From Candidatus Delongbacteria bacterium (lineage in GTDB: Bacteria; UBA4055), in contig WTAK01000065.1 in the NCBI GenBank assembly GCA_013139625.1, positions 1 through 9,651 on the forward strand: DNA of 9,651 nt, given 5' to 3'. Under the pieces are notes generated by a model, which made no database searches, was not told the origin of the DNA, and saw nothing but the letters and a program-made list of their open reading frames with translations. Every line of letters begins with the position of its first letter. The first letter of the stretch is position 1. This document shows positions 1 to 7,065 of the stretch, piece after piece. The position numbers were made by a program, and so were the translations under genes.

Positions 1-30
1 GTAATTGAAAATTTATAATCAAGAGAAAAC

Positions 31-975
31 ATGTACAACAAAAGAGTAGTGATCGCAATCGGAGGAAATTCTTTAACTCCTACTGACAAAACCAACTGGA
101 TGGAATCTCAGTTCAAAAACACAAGAACAAGTATTGATTCTATCATCACATTGATCGAAAAAGGTTATTCAGTAGTTATTTCCCATGGTAACGGACCACA
201 AGTAGGTGTAGCGTTAAGAAGAGTTGAGGAAACAAGAGATATCTTACCTGAAATACCATTAGGTATTTTAGTAGCTGAAACGGAAGGAAGTATGGGCTAT
301 ATGATCGAACAAAGTTTGCAAAATGAACTTTTCGATAAAGGTATCAAAATACCTGTGACAACAATATTGACTCAGGTTCTTGTTGATAAAGATGATGAAG
401 CTTTACTTGATCCTACAAAGTATATTGGAAGTTTTTATACAGAGGAAGAAGCAAATGAGCTTGCAAGAACAAATGGTTGGAAAGTAAAAAAAGATGGTGA
501 TAGAGGTTATAGAAGAGTAGTTGGATCTCCAAAACCTTTGGCTATAATCAACAAGCCTACATTGAGAAAACTTGTTGACAGTGGAATTATCGTTATTGCA
601 GGTGGTGGTGGTGGAATTCCTGTTTATTTGGATGAAAATAAACATTTTAACGGTTTGGATGCGGTTATTGATAAGGACAGGGCAAGTGCTTTGATCGGTA
701 ATGTTATAAACGCTGATGAGTTATACATCTTAACTGCAGTTGAAAAAGTTTGTCTGAATTTTGGCAAACCTGATCAAGTTGAAATAGATCACATGACTGC
801 TGATCAAGCTGATCAATATTTAAATGAAGGTCATTTCCCATATGGAAGTATGGGACCAAAGATGAAATCAGCTATAGAATTTTTAAAAGGCGGTGGAAAG
901 AGAGTAATAATCACTGCTATAGATAAATTAGTAGAAGCTGTTGAAGGAAAGAATGGAACTAGTATTACAAACTAG
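31..975 (+). CDS. arcC: Carbamate kinase
   Basis: Interconverts carbamoyl phosphate plus ADP with carbamate plus ATP in the cytoplasm, usually the ATP-yielding last step of arginine, citrulline or purine/allantoin fermentation. The 314-residue protein has the normal family length and shows the amino-acid-kinase landmarks in order: an N-terminal AIGGNSL loop (residues 9-15), SHGNGPQVG (51-59), EGSMGYMIEQ (85-94), RRVVGSPKP (161-169), the IAGGGGGIP loop (189-197), VIDKDRASALIG (212-223) and the C-terminal GSMGPKM segment (272-278). The ATG at 31 follows an AAGAGA ribosome site and places the first glycine loop where the family has it. No arginine deiminase or ornithine carbamoyltransferase is visible, so the source of carbamoyl phosphate lies outside the window. 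It precedes korD by 32 bases on the same strand and may be cotranscribed with it. Identity is very secure; the pathway is inferred. Confidence 0.96.
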   Translation: MYNKRVVIAIGGNSLTPTDKTNWMESQFKNTRTSIDSIITLIEKGYSVVISHGNGPQVGVALRRVEETRDILPEIPLGILVAETEGSMGYMIEQSLQNELFDKGIKIPVTTILTQVLVDKDDEALLDPTKYIGSFYTEEEANELARTNGWKVKKDGDRGYRRVVGSPKPLAIINKPTLRKLVDSGIIVIAGGGGGIPVYLDENKHFNGLDAVIDKDRASALIGNVINADELYILTAVEKVCLNFGKPDQVEIDHMTADQADQYLNEGHFPYGSMGPKMKSAIEFLKGGGKRVIITAIDKLVEAVEGKNGTSITN

Positions 976-1007
976 AAACTAAACTTTAAAAAACTCAGGG
1001 TAAAATT

Positions 1008-1283
1008 ATGAGTGAGAAGATTAAACTTCCTGACGGGTTCAGAAGCTGGGAAGCTGACGTAAAGATCGGTAAGAAAGAAGACAAAGTTACTATCGGTCAC
1101 TGGGCAGATGGATGTAAGGGATGCTTGATCTGTGTTGATGTGTGTCCAAAAAAAGTCTGGAAACCAATCGAAGCAAAGAACAAATATAATGGGCAGTTGG
1201 TAACTGTAGTTAAAGCCGATGCTTGTATTAAATGTATGCTATGTGAGATACATTGCCCGGATTTCTGTATAAAAATATTTTAA
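1008..1283 (+). CDS. korD: 2-oxoacid:ferredoxin oxidoreductase, ferredoxin-like delta subunit
   Basis: Small electron-transfer subunit of a four-subunit 2-oxoacid:ferredoxin oxidoreductase. Its two [4Fe-4S] clusters would carry electrons from the TPP/cluster centre of the beta subunit to free ferredoxin. The 91-residue protein has two complete CxxCxxCxxxCP motifs, with cysteines 36, 39, 42, 46 and 73, 76, 79, 83, which is the classic dicluster pattern. The N-terminal 30 residues, including a GFRSWEADVKIG segment, are not ferredoxin fold but resemble the leader of KorD/VorD-type subunits. An AGGG site at 997-1000 lies 7 bases before the ATG. The gene is followed after 24 bases by korA, giving the D-A-B-C order usual for 2-oxoglutarate oxidoreductases. 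Substrate assignment rests on the alpha subunit. Confidence 0.93.
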   Translation: MSEKIKLPDGFRSWEADVKIGKKEDKVTIGHWADGCKGCLICVDVCPKKVWKPIEAKNKYNGQLVTVVKADACIKCMLCEIHCPDFCIKIF

Positions 1284-1296
1284 TTAAAAAATTCAC

Positions 1297-1300
1297 GAGG
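1297..1300 (+). promoter_or_regulatory. Ribosome binding site fixing the TTG start of korA
   Basis: A GAGG core sits 7 bases upstream of the TTG at 1308. An in-frame TAA (1281-1283, the korD stop) lies upstream with no ATG or GTG between it and the TTG. The first in-frame ATG downstream is codon 41, past the conserved GYPITP motif. TTG is therefore the only start that preserves the domain. Confidence 0.8.
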
Positions 1301-1307
1301 TAAGACC

Positions 1308-2441
1308 TTGAAGAAAAATATAAAATTTTACTCCGGTGCAGAATTAGTTGCTAAAGCGGCTATTGATGCAGGATGTAGATTTTTTGGAGGATATCCGATC
1401 ACTCCATCATCTGAGATCGCTGAACATATGTCTAAAGAATTACCTAAAGTTGGTGGAACTTTCATACAAATGGAAGATGAAATTGCGGCTATGGGTTCTA
1501 TAATAGGTGCATCTTTAGCAGGTGTTAAATCTTTGACAGCTACAAGTGGACCCGGCTTCTCGTTAAAACAAGAAAACTTGGGATATGCTTATATGGCAGA
1601 AGTACCATGTGTTATCTGTAACGTTATGCGTGGTGGACCATCAACAGGACTTCCAACAGCATTAGCTCAAGCTGATATTATGCAAGCTAAATGGGGAACT
1701 CACGGAGATCACCCTGTTATAGCATTAACTCCGGCTTATCTGGAAGAAGTTTATGAATTAACAATCAAAGCTTTTAATTTTTCAGAGATGTACAGAATTC
1801 CTGTAATTATTTTACTGGACGAACTAATAGCTCACCTTAGTACTGCAATTGAATTACCGGATAAAGATCTTTTAGTTATCAAGAATAGAAAAGGTCCTAC
1901 GGTGAAACCTGAGAAATATTTCCCTTATGATACTGCTTACGGTGACGTTCCTCCAATGGCAGATTTCTTTAAAGGATATAGATATCATGTTACAGGACTA
2001 AGTCATGATAAAACAGGATTTCCAACGACTGATCCGGATCTTGTTCAAGCTGACCAGGAAAGACATATTAGAAAAGTTAATGCTAATAAAGGTAAAATAA
2101 TTGATTTTGAATATTATAAAATGAGAGATGCTGATATCGTTATCTTTGCTTATGGTTCAACTTCTAGAGCTGCCAGAGTGGCGATAGATAAAGCAAGAAA
2201 ACTTGGAATAAAGGTCGGCATGATGAGACTTAGAGTTATTTGGCCTTTACCTGAAGCAGAGATCTTAAAACTTTGTAGTAAAGTTAAGGCAATTATCGTA
2301 CCTGAGATGAATTTGGGCCAATTAAGCAATGTTATCGAAAAATTTGCGGCTGACAGAACTAAGATCGTCGGTATTAATCATGTAGGTGGTGTTCCTATCC
2401 ATCCAAGTAACATACTTGATGTAATTAAGGAGGTGAAATAA
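1308..2441 (+). CDS. korA: 2-oxoglutarate:ferredoxin oxidoreductase, alpha subunit
   Basis: Alpha subunit of the complex that oxidatively decarboxylates a 2-oxoacid with CoA and ferredoxin; 2-oxoglutarate to succinyl-CoA is the likely reaction. The 377-residue protein carries the N-terminal POR pyrimidine-binding domain, with GGYPITPSSEI at residues 27-37, the TSGPGFSL block at 79-86 and RGGPSTGLPT at 108-117. A second domain follows (AYGSTSRAA, then a MRLRVIWPLP block, then a VPEMNLGQL block near residue 333). The blocks RGGPSTGLPT and QAKWGTHGDH resemble KorA more than the related VorB (2-oxoisovalerate) subunits, but substrate specificity cannot be settled by eye. Translation starts at TTG with a GAGG site. 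The stop overlaps the korB start by one base, which suggests translational coupling. The gamma domain is not fused here but encoded separately as korC. Confidence 0.9.
   Translation: MKKNIKFYSGAELVAKAAIDAGCRFFGGYPITPSSEIAEHMSKELPKVGGTFIQMEDEIAAMGSIIGASLAGVKSLTATSGPGFSLKQENLGYAYMAEVPCVICNVMRGGPSTGLPTALAQADIMQAKWGTHGDHPVIALTPAYLEEVYELTIKAFNFSEMYRIPVIILLDELIAHLSTAIELPDKDLLVIKNRKGPTVKPEKYFPYDTAYGDVPPMADFFKGYRYHVTGLSHDKTGFPTTDPDLVQADQERHIRKVNANKGKIIDFEYYKMRDADIVIFAYGSTSRAARVAIDKARKLGIKVGMMRLRVIWPLPEAEILKLCSKVKAIIVPEMNLGQLSNVIEKFAADRTKIVGINHVGGVPIHPSNILDVIKEVK
2428..2435 (+). promoter_or_regulatory. Near-consensus Shine-Dalgarno site for korB
   Basis: AGGAGGTG lies within the last codons of korA, 7 bases (measured from GGAGG) before the korB ATG at 2441. 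It is the strongest ribosome site in the window. With the one-base TAATG stop/start overlap it supports coupled, near-stoichiometric alpha and beta synthesis. Confidence 0.85.
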
Positions 2442-3295
2442 TGGCTTTTGATTATGAAAAGTATTTAAGAATGGAAAAAATACCTCACCTTTGGTGTCCA
2501 GGTTGTGGAATTGGTGTTGTGCTGAAATCAATGCTAAGAGCTATCGATAATCTTGACTGGCATAGAGATGATACTGCATTTGTATCTGGTATCGGATGTA
2601 CAAGTAGAGCTCCGGGTTATATAGATTGTAATACATTACACACAACACATGGTAGAGGTTTGACATTTGCTACCGGTATTAAAATGGCAAAGCCTGATAA
2701 AAATGTCGTTATTTTCTCCGGTGACGGTGATGCTACAGCAATTGGTGGAAATCACTTTATTCACGCATGCAGAAGAAATATTGACATGACATTGATTATT
2801 GTAAATAATAATATCTATGGTATGACAGGTGGGCAACACTCACCAACTACACCTATCGGTTTTAAAGCAAGTACTACAATTTACGGTAATATCGATCCTA
2901 GTTTTGATATTTGTTTGCTCGCAAGAGCAGCAGGAGCTACCTATGTAGCTAGATCTACAGTAAACAATGGAAGAACTTTAGAAAAATACATTCAAAAAGG
3001 ATTAGCGAATAAAGGCTTCTCAGTTATTGAAGCTGTTTCAAATTGCCATACTCAATTCGGTAGAAAAAACAATATGAGTGACCCTATATCATCCCGTAAA
3101 TGGATAAAAGATCGTGAGATACCTCTTGCAAAAGCAAGAAGTATGAAAGCAGATGATCTTAAAAATATGGTTATTACAGGTGAATTCATCTCAGAAGAAA
3201 GTGATATGGAAAGATGGGAAAATTATAACAGGGCATTGGAAGAATATACTAAAGCTTATGGTGATCTAATTAAAAAAGTTAAGAAAAAAAAATAA
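2441..3295 (+). CDS. korB: 2-oxoglutarate:ferredoxin oxidoreductase, beta subunit (TPP-binding)
   Basis: Catalytic beta subunit binding thiamine diphosphate and a [4Fe-4S] cluster. The 284-residue protein shows WCPGCG with cysteines 19 and 22, GIGCTS with C53, and a fourth family cysteine in SNCHTQFGR (C202); these four are the expected cluster ligands. The TPP/Mg signature starts at GDGDA (94-98), continues with IGGNHFIHACRRN (101-113) and ends with NNNIYGMTGGQHSPTTP (122-138), which is highly characteristic of KorB/VorA-type subunits. The C-terminus ends in a lysine-rich tail (KKVKKKK). It overlaps korA by one base and is followed 25 bases later by korC. Length is typical, and no catalytic residue appears to be missing. 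Residual uncertainty is only about which 2-oxoacid is used. Confidence 0.94.
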   Translation: MAFDYEKYLRMEKIPHLWCPGCGIGVVLKSMLRAIDNLDWHRDDTAFVSGIGCTSRAPGYIDCNTLHTTHGRGLTFATGIKMAKPDKNVVIFSGDGDATAIGGNHFIHACRRNIDMTLIIVNNNIYGMTGGQHSPTTPIGFKASTTIYGNIDPSFDICLLARAAGATYVARSTVNNGRTLEKYIQKGLANKGFSVIEAVSNCHTQFGRKNNMSDPISSRKWIKDREIPLAKARSMKADDLKNMVITGEFISEESDMERWENYNRALEEYTKAYGDLIKKVKKKK

Positions 3296-3320
3296 TTTAG
3301 AAATTACTTGGAGATAAATA

Positions 3321-3929
3321 ATGAAACAAAACCATTATGAAGCCCGTTTTGCTGGAGTTGGAGGTCAGGGTGTTATACTTGCAGGTAAGATATTAGCTTA
3401 TGGTATGGTTAATTATGAAGAGTGTCAAGCACTTCAGACACCTACATATACTGCTCAAGTTAGAGGTGGTCCTACTAAGGTAGATGTTGTGATCGATAAA
3501 AAACATATTGAATACCCCAGAACAGAAAATATCGATTTCTTTTTATCGTTACATCAAAAAGCATTTGATCTATATTTTACAGACCTGAAAGATGATGCTA
3601 TTGTTGTGATTGATCCTAACCTAACACAGCATATTCCAAAAGATATACCTCAACAAGTGTTTGTTGTTGATCTTGTGGAAATTGCAAAAAAGGAAATGGG
3701 TAATCCACTTTACGCAATGGTACTTGCTGTTGGTTTCTTTGCAGGTGTTACAAAGCTTATCAAGAATAAGAATGTTCAAAAATCTGTAATTGATAATGCT
3801 CCGAAAGGTACTGAAGTAGAGAATCTTAAAGCTGTAAGAATTGGTTTTGCATTAGCAAAAGAAGCACTTAAAAGAAAAGAAGATCTTGTACGTTTAACAT
3901 TGAAAGATATTGATAAGAATAAATTATAA
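3321..3929 (+). CDS. korC: 2-oxoglutarate:ferredoxin oxidoreductase, gamma subunit
   Basis: Gamma subunit of the same complex, belonging to the pyruvate/ketoisovalerate oxidoreductase gamma family that helps bind CoA and stabilise the assembly. The 202-residue protein opens with the family hallmark GVGGQGVILAGKILA (residues 12-26) and continues with QTPTYTAQVRGGPTKVDVVI (39-58), where free-standing gamma subunits have their conserved RGG block. The start at 3321 follows GGAG (3310-3313) with 7-base spacing. It completes a korDABC set in one direct series with short gaps (24, -1 and 25 bases), so a single transcript is likely. The ndk start comes only 18 bases after the stop. Nothing is truncated or missing. 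Confidence 0.93.
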   Translation: MKQNHYEARFAGVGGQGVILAGKILAYGMVNYEECQALQTPTYTAQVRGGPTKVDVVIDKKHIEYPRTENIDFFLSLHQKAFDLYFTDLKDDAIVVIDPNLTQHIPKDIPQQVFVVDLVEIAKKEMGNPLYAMVLAVGFFAGVTKLIKNKNVQKSVIDNAPKGTEVENLKAVRIGFALAKEALKRKEDLVRLTLKDIDKNKL

Positions 3930-3947
3930 ATTCTTTGGAGTTATTTT

Positions 3948-4385
3948 ATGGTAGAACTTAGTTTAGTAATGGTAAAACCACATGCTTTTGATACAAAGAA
4001 ACTTGGAATAATTGTATCAATGCTCGAACAAAACGGCTTCAAAATTGTTGGATTAAAATCAATTAAGCTTACAACGGAACTTGCGAGAAGATTCTATTTT
4101 GTTCATGAAGGTAAAGAATTCTTTGAAAGGTTGATCAAATATATGAGTTCCGGTACTATTGCAGCTATTTGTGTGCAAAAAGAGAATTGTGTAGTAGAAC
4201 TTAGAAAATTAGTCGGAGCTACGGACCCTACTAAATCTGAGGTTGGTACTATCAGAAAAGCTGTTGGTGAAACTGTTGAAGCTAACGGGGTTCATTCTTC
4301 TGATTGTATTGAAAATGCGAGAAAAGAGATTAGATTTTTCTTCTCTGATATCGAACTTTACTCTTACCAGTACTTAGATTACTAA
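3948..4385 (+). CDS. ndk: Nucleoside diphosphate kinase
   Basis: Transfers the gamma phosphate between nucleoside triphosphates and diphosphates through a phosphohistidine. The 145-residue protein has normal length and keeps the key residues: K10 in the VKP motif, Y50, R86, T92 and D93 in GATDP, R103 in GTIR, N113, and the catalytic histidine H116 in NGVHSSDC. Two positions are unusual: the usual KPDA near the N-terminus is KPHA (H12), and the HGSDS block is HSSDC (S117, C120). Neither change removes the catalytic histidine or the main nucleotide-contacting residues, so the enzyme should be active. A GGAG site (3937-3940) precedes the ATG by 7 bases. It is the last gene of the arcC-kor series, directly before an intrinsic terminator. 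Its placement after an oxidoreductase that may feed succinyl-CoA synthetase makes a role in GTP/ATP exchange plausible, but that is inference. Confidence 0.95.
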   Translation: MVELSLVMVKPHAFDTKKLGIIVSMLEQNGFKIVGLKSIKLTTELARRFYFVHEGKEFFERLIKYMSSGTIAAICVQKENCVVELRKLVGATDPTKSEVGTIRKAVGETVEANGVHSSDCIENARKEIRFFFSDIELYSYQYLDY

Positions 4386-4426
4386 GATAGTATTTGGATT
4401 ATTAAGATTTGACGAAATATTGTTAC

Positions 4427-4454
4427 AAGGCAGGAAATTTTCCTGCCTTTTTTT
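4427..4454 (+). terminator. Intrinsic (rho-independent) terminator after ndk
   Basis: A perfect 9-bp stem (AAGGCAGGA at 4427-4435 pairing with TCCTGCCTT at 4441-4449) closes a 5-base loop, and the T-run extends to 4454. It begins 41 bases after the ndk stop and marks the end of the arcC-korDABC-ndk transcript. Confidence 0.9.
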
Positions 4455-4461
4455 ATTACTA

Positions 4462-4490
4462 TTGAAATAAATCCTTAATATACTTATATT
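4462..4490 (+). promoter_or_regulatory. Candidate sigma70-type promoter for the lol unit
   Basis: TTGAAA (4462-4467) and TATATT (4485-4490) are separated by exactly 17 bases. The pair lies just after the terminator and about 40 bases before the permease start. The match is good, but in such AT-rich DNA it could arise by chance. Its position between a terminator and the next gene is the main support. Confidence 0.45.
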
Positions 4491-4531
4491 TATTAAGTTG
4501 TTAATTAATACTTAGAGAGCAAAAGCAAATT

Positions 4532-5755
4532 ATGCCATCATTCGAATTATTCATAGCAAGAAGATACCTGAGAAGCAAGAGTAAGACTGCTTTCATATCT
4601 ACTATCACATATATATCATTCTTCGGAATTATGCTTGGAGTTGCAGTTTTGAGCATTGTAATGTCTGTCATGAACGGTTTTGAAACTGAAGTTAAGACAA
4701 GGTTCATTGCAAATGATTCTCATCTGAGAGTTAGGGCTTTCAGAGATAGACCTTTCGAATATAATGAGAGAGTGATCGAAGTAATTAAAGCTGATTCAAC
4801 TATAATCGGAGCTTCACCATATATTGAAATGTTCAGCATGGTGAAAAGTAATGATTATACCGAAGGTGCTTTGGTTAGAGGTATCGATATTGAAACTATT
4901 GAAGATACTTCTCCCTTAAAAAGTCAACTAATCGCAGGTACTTTCGAATTCGAGAAAGGTGACAATGAATATCCGGGTATCATTCTCGGAAAAGGGCTTG
5001 CTGATAAAACAGGAGTTATTCCCGGTGATAGGATCAGGATAATCTCCCCTGCTTTAAGTTCTACATTCTCACAGCCTCCGGTAAAATCTTTCACAGTGAC
5101 AGGTATATTTGAAACAGGGTTGGCAGAAATTGACGGTGCTCTATGCTACATTGCTCTTCCTAATGCTCAGAAATTATATAGAATGCCTGATAAGGTTAAT
5201 GGAGTATATTTAAAACTATCATCACTTGATCATACGGATGCTGCGAAAGATAGATTGAATGAGGATCTTGAATTTCCTTTGAACAGTATAAGTTGGAAAG
5301 ATCTTCACAGTAACTTATTTGCATGGTTTGAAATAGAAAAAATGATGATGGGAACTATCCTGAGCTTGATAATTATCATTGCAGCTTTCAATATTTTGTC
5401 TAGCTTAATAATGATAGTGATGGAGAAAAAACAGGAAGTTGGTATCTTGATGGCGATGGGTGCAAATAAATGGCAAGTCATGAAAATTTTCATTTATCAG
5501 GGAATGATGATAGGTGTTATAGGTACAATATTGGGGCTGATCATTGGTATCGGTGTTTGTTGGTTGCAACTGGAATATCAAATAGTTTCTCTGCCCGGTG
5601 ATATTTACTTTATCACTGCGATGCCTGTACAAATGAGATTTAATGATTTTATGATGATCGGTATCGTATCATTGGTATTGACATTTGTAGCAACTTTATA
5701 TCCATCAAGGCAGGCAAGTAAGATGCTTCCTGCAGAAACAATAAGGAATGAATAG
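4532..5755 (+). CDS. Lipoprotein-releasing ABC transporter permease, LolC/LolE family
   Basis: Inner-membrane permease that, with LolD, extracts mature lipoproteins from the inner membrane for transfer toward the outer membrane. The 407-residue protein has the family layout: a cytoplasmic N-terminal RRYLRSKSKTAF segment, TM1 about residues 21-46 ending in MSVMNGFETEV, a large periplasmic MacB/Lol-type domain (about 47-268), then TM2 (about 272-296), TM3 (about 322-345) and TM4 (about 372-390). The MGANKWQVMKIF segment (309-320) after TM2 is the usual coupling region, and SLPGDIYFITAMPVQM before TM4 matches LolC/E proteins. Only one permease accompanies lolD, so it may act as a homodimer (LolF-like) unless a second permease lies elsewhere. 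The ATG at 4532 has only a weak AGAGAG site 12 bases upstream. LolC and LolE cannot be separated by eye, so no symbol is given. Confidence 0.9.
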   Translation: MPSFELFIARRYLRSKSKTAFISTITYISFFGIMLGVAVLSIVMSVMNGFETEVKTRFIANDSHLRVRAFRDRPFEYNERVIEVIKADSTIIGASPYIEMFSMVKSNDYTEGALVRGIDIETIEDTSPLKSQLIAGTFEFEKGDNEYPGIILGKGLADKTGVIPGDRIRIISPALSSTFSQPPVKSFTVTGIFETGLAEIDGALCYIALPNAQKLYRMPDKVNGVYLKLSSLDHTDAAKDRLNEDLEFPLNSISWKDLHSNLFAWFEIEKMMMGTILSLIIIIAAFNILSSLIMIVMEKKQEVGILMAMGANKWQVMKIFIYQGMMIGVIGTILGLIIGIGVCWLQLEYQIVSLPGDIYFITAMPVQMRFNDFMMIGIVSLVLTFVATLYPSRQASKMLPAETIRNE

Positions 5756-5758
5756 TAC

Positions 5759-5777
5759 TCGCAGTCATTGACTGCGA
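5759..5777 (+). other. Intergenic hairpin between the lol permease and lolD
   Basis: TCGCAGTC (5759-5766) and GACTGCGA (5770-5777) form a perfect 8-bp stem with a 3-base ATT loop, 4 bases after the permease stop. No T-run follows, so it is not a normal terminator. It could protect the upstream message end or set differential expression of the two genes. It is the only sizeable gap (59 bases) within the lol unit. Confidence 0.5.
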
Positions 5778-5814
5778 TGTATAAAACGAAATTAGAACAC
5801 AAAAAGAGTAAGAA

Positions 5815-6486
5815 ATGTTATTAAAAGTAAAAGATCTACATAAAAGTTATAGCCTCAGCAAAAGAGAGATCCCTGTTCTGAAAGGTGTCAATTTAGAACT
5901 TGGTCAAGGTGAGATCATAGCTGTAATGGGGAAAAGTGGAGCTGGAAAATCAACTCTGTTGAATATTATCGGTACGCTGGATAAACCTCAGAAAGGTATC
6001 ATTGAATTCAATGGTGAGAATATCTTAAAATATTCAGAGAAGCAATTGGCAAATTTCAGGAATAAGAACATTGGTTTTGTATTTCAATTTCATTATTTAC
6101 TACCTGAATTTACTGCTTTAGAGAATATTATGCTGCCAGGGCTTATCAGAGGTGAGAATATACCTGACCTTAAAGATCGAGCAAAAAAGATACTTGATAT
6201 GATCGAACTCGGGGACAGAGAAGAACATAGAAGTGGGGAACTTTCAGGTGGTGAGCAGCAGAGAATTGCATTTGCGAGATCACTGATAAATAAGCCTTCG
6301 CTGATACTTGCCGATGAACCCTCAGGTAATCTGGACAATACTTCATCTGACAAACTGCATGATATTATGTGGTCATTTGCAAGAGAGAACAATACATCCT
6401 TTATCGTAGTAACACACGATAGAACATTGGCTGAAAAAGCTGATAGAATAATTAACATCGTTGATGGGGTCATCTATGAAATGTGA
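5815..6486 (+). CDS. lolD: Lipoprotein-releasing system ATP-binding protein
   Basis: ABC ATPase powering lipoprotein release with the upstream permease. The 223-residue protein has every ABC motif: Walker A GKSGAGKS (residues 39-46), a Q-loop in FQFHYLLPEFTALEN, signature LSGGEQQR, Walker B LILADEPSGNLD and the switch histidine in VVTHD. The FQFHYLLPEFTALEN stretch is characteristic of LolD rather than the closely related MacB or FtsE ATPases, and the adjoining LolC/E permease supports this. The start at 5815 has only a weak AGAG-type site upstream. Its end overlaps the next gene by 11 bases, so the McsA-like gene is probably translated in a coupled way. A 126-codon antisense reading frame at 6093-6473 is judged a shadow of this gene. 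Confidence 0.94.
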   Translation: MLLKVKDLHKSYSLSKREIPVLKGVNLELGQGEIIAVMGKSGAGKSTLLNIIGTLDKPQKGIIEFNGENILKYSEKQLANFRNKNIGFVFQFHYLLPEFTALENIMLPGLIRGENIPDLKDRAKKILDMIELGDREEHRSGELSGGEQQRIAFARSLINKPSLILADEPSGNLDNTSSDKLHDIMWSFARENNTSFIVVTHDRTLAEKADRIINIVDGVIYEM

Positions 6487-6994
6487 TAAATGCGGTGCAC
6501 CGAATGTCGTGACCAAGATAGTTATTCAGGGCCCGGAGGGAAAAGATTCTGAAGAGTTGAACTTGTGCCCTACTTGCTTTCAGAAATTCATCAAGGATCA
6601 TCCTGAGATGAAAAATGGACAAATGGGTAAATCTTTGAATGATTTCCTACTTGGCACCTTGAATTTGATCAATAAAGATATGAATAAGAACCTTCCTCAT
6701 ACACATAAACCACATGAGCAGATGATAAAAACTTGTGCCAATTGTGGTATTACTTTGGATAGAGTTGTAAAATCAAATAGGGTCGGTTGTGCTGAATGTT
6801 ATGATATTTTCGCTACCGAGATCGATGATATACTTTATGAAGAAATCGGGAATAACAGGCTAACTTTAGACTTTGGAAAACAATCTGACGAAGAAAAGAT
6901 CATTATTCTTCAAGATAAATTGGATTCCGCTATAAAAAGTGAAGAATATGAACTTGCAGCTTTACTTAGAGATGAATTAAAAAAAATCAAATGA
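6476..6994 (+). CDS. McsA-like zinc-finger and UVR-motif protein
   Basis: A 172-residue protein with two pairs of CxxC zinc-binding motifs (C3/C6 with C31/C34, and C87/C90 with C105/C108) and a C-terminal UVR (UvrB/UvrC) helix motif at about 139-172 containing YELAALLRDELKKIK. This is the architecture of McsA, which in Firmicutes activates the protein arginine kinase McsB and works with CtsR and ClpC in stress control. Neither mcsB, ctsR nor clpC is in this window, so the partner is unknown and the symbol is withheld. Upstream in-frame starts exist (TTG 6461, ATG 6464), but ATG 6476 is preferred because MKCDKCG is the normal N-terminus and GGGG lies 6 bases before it. It overlaps lolD by 11 bases. 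Family membership is firm; its role here is not. Confidence 0.85.
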   Translation: MKCDKCGAPNVVTKIVIQGPEGKDSEELNLCPTCFQKFIKDHPEMKNGQMGKSLNDFLLGTLNLINKDMNKNLPHTHKPHEQMIKTCANCGITLDRVVKSNRVGCAECYDIFATEIDDILYEEIGNNRLTLDFGKQSDEEKIIILQDKLDSAIKSEEYELAALLRDELKKIK

Positions 6995-7013
6995 CATTAT
7001 CATTGTACTGTAC

Positions 7014-7035
7014 GGGAAGGCTCCCACGCCTTCCC
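7014..7035 (+). repeat. Dispersed REP-like palindrome, copy 1
   Basis: Perfect 8-bp arms GGGAAGGC (7014-7021) and GCCTTCCC (7028-7035) enclose a TCCCAC loop. The same 22 bases occur in inverted orientation at 9272-9293, and the match extends to 27 bases with one mismatch (7009-7035 against 9272-9298). It is strikingly GC-rich against its surroundings. It lies between the McsA-like gene and the small secreted protein, with no T-run after it, so it is more like a REP element than a terminator. Confidence 0.8.
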
Positions 7036-7065
7036 TCATCGATTTAATCATAACAGGAGAAAAAT

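Noticed and set aside
773..816. Repeated TGATCAA/TGATCA motifs in arcC.
   Set aside because: They lie in coding sequence with repeated Asp-Gln codons (TADQADQYL), so a codon explanation suffices and there is no sign of an operator.
6093..6473. A 126-codon minus-strand open frame inside lolD.
   Set aside because: It lies wholly antisense to an unmistakable ABC ATPase, is Ser- and Ile-rich and low in complexity, and carries no recognisable domain. It is a codon-usage shadow.
6461..6475. Upstream starts (TTG 6461, ATG 6464) for the McsA-like gene.
   Set aside because: They add only MMGSS, lack a ribosome site and increase overlap with lolD. ATG 6476 has GGGG at good spacing and gives the family-typical MKCDKCG start.
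7014..7035. The palindrome after the McsA-like gene as an intrinsic terminator.
   Set aside because: No T-run follows on either strand, and the same unit occurs at 9272 upstream of a gene start. A dispersed repeat explains it better.
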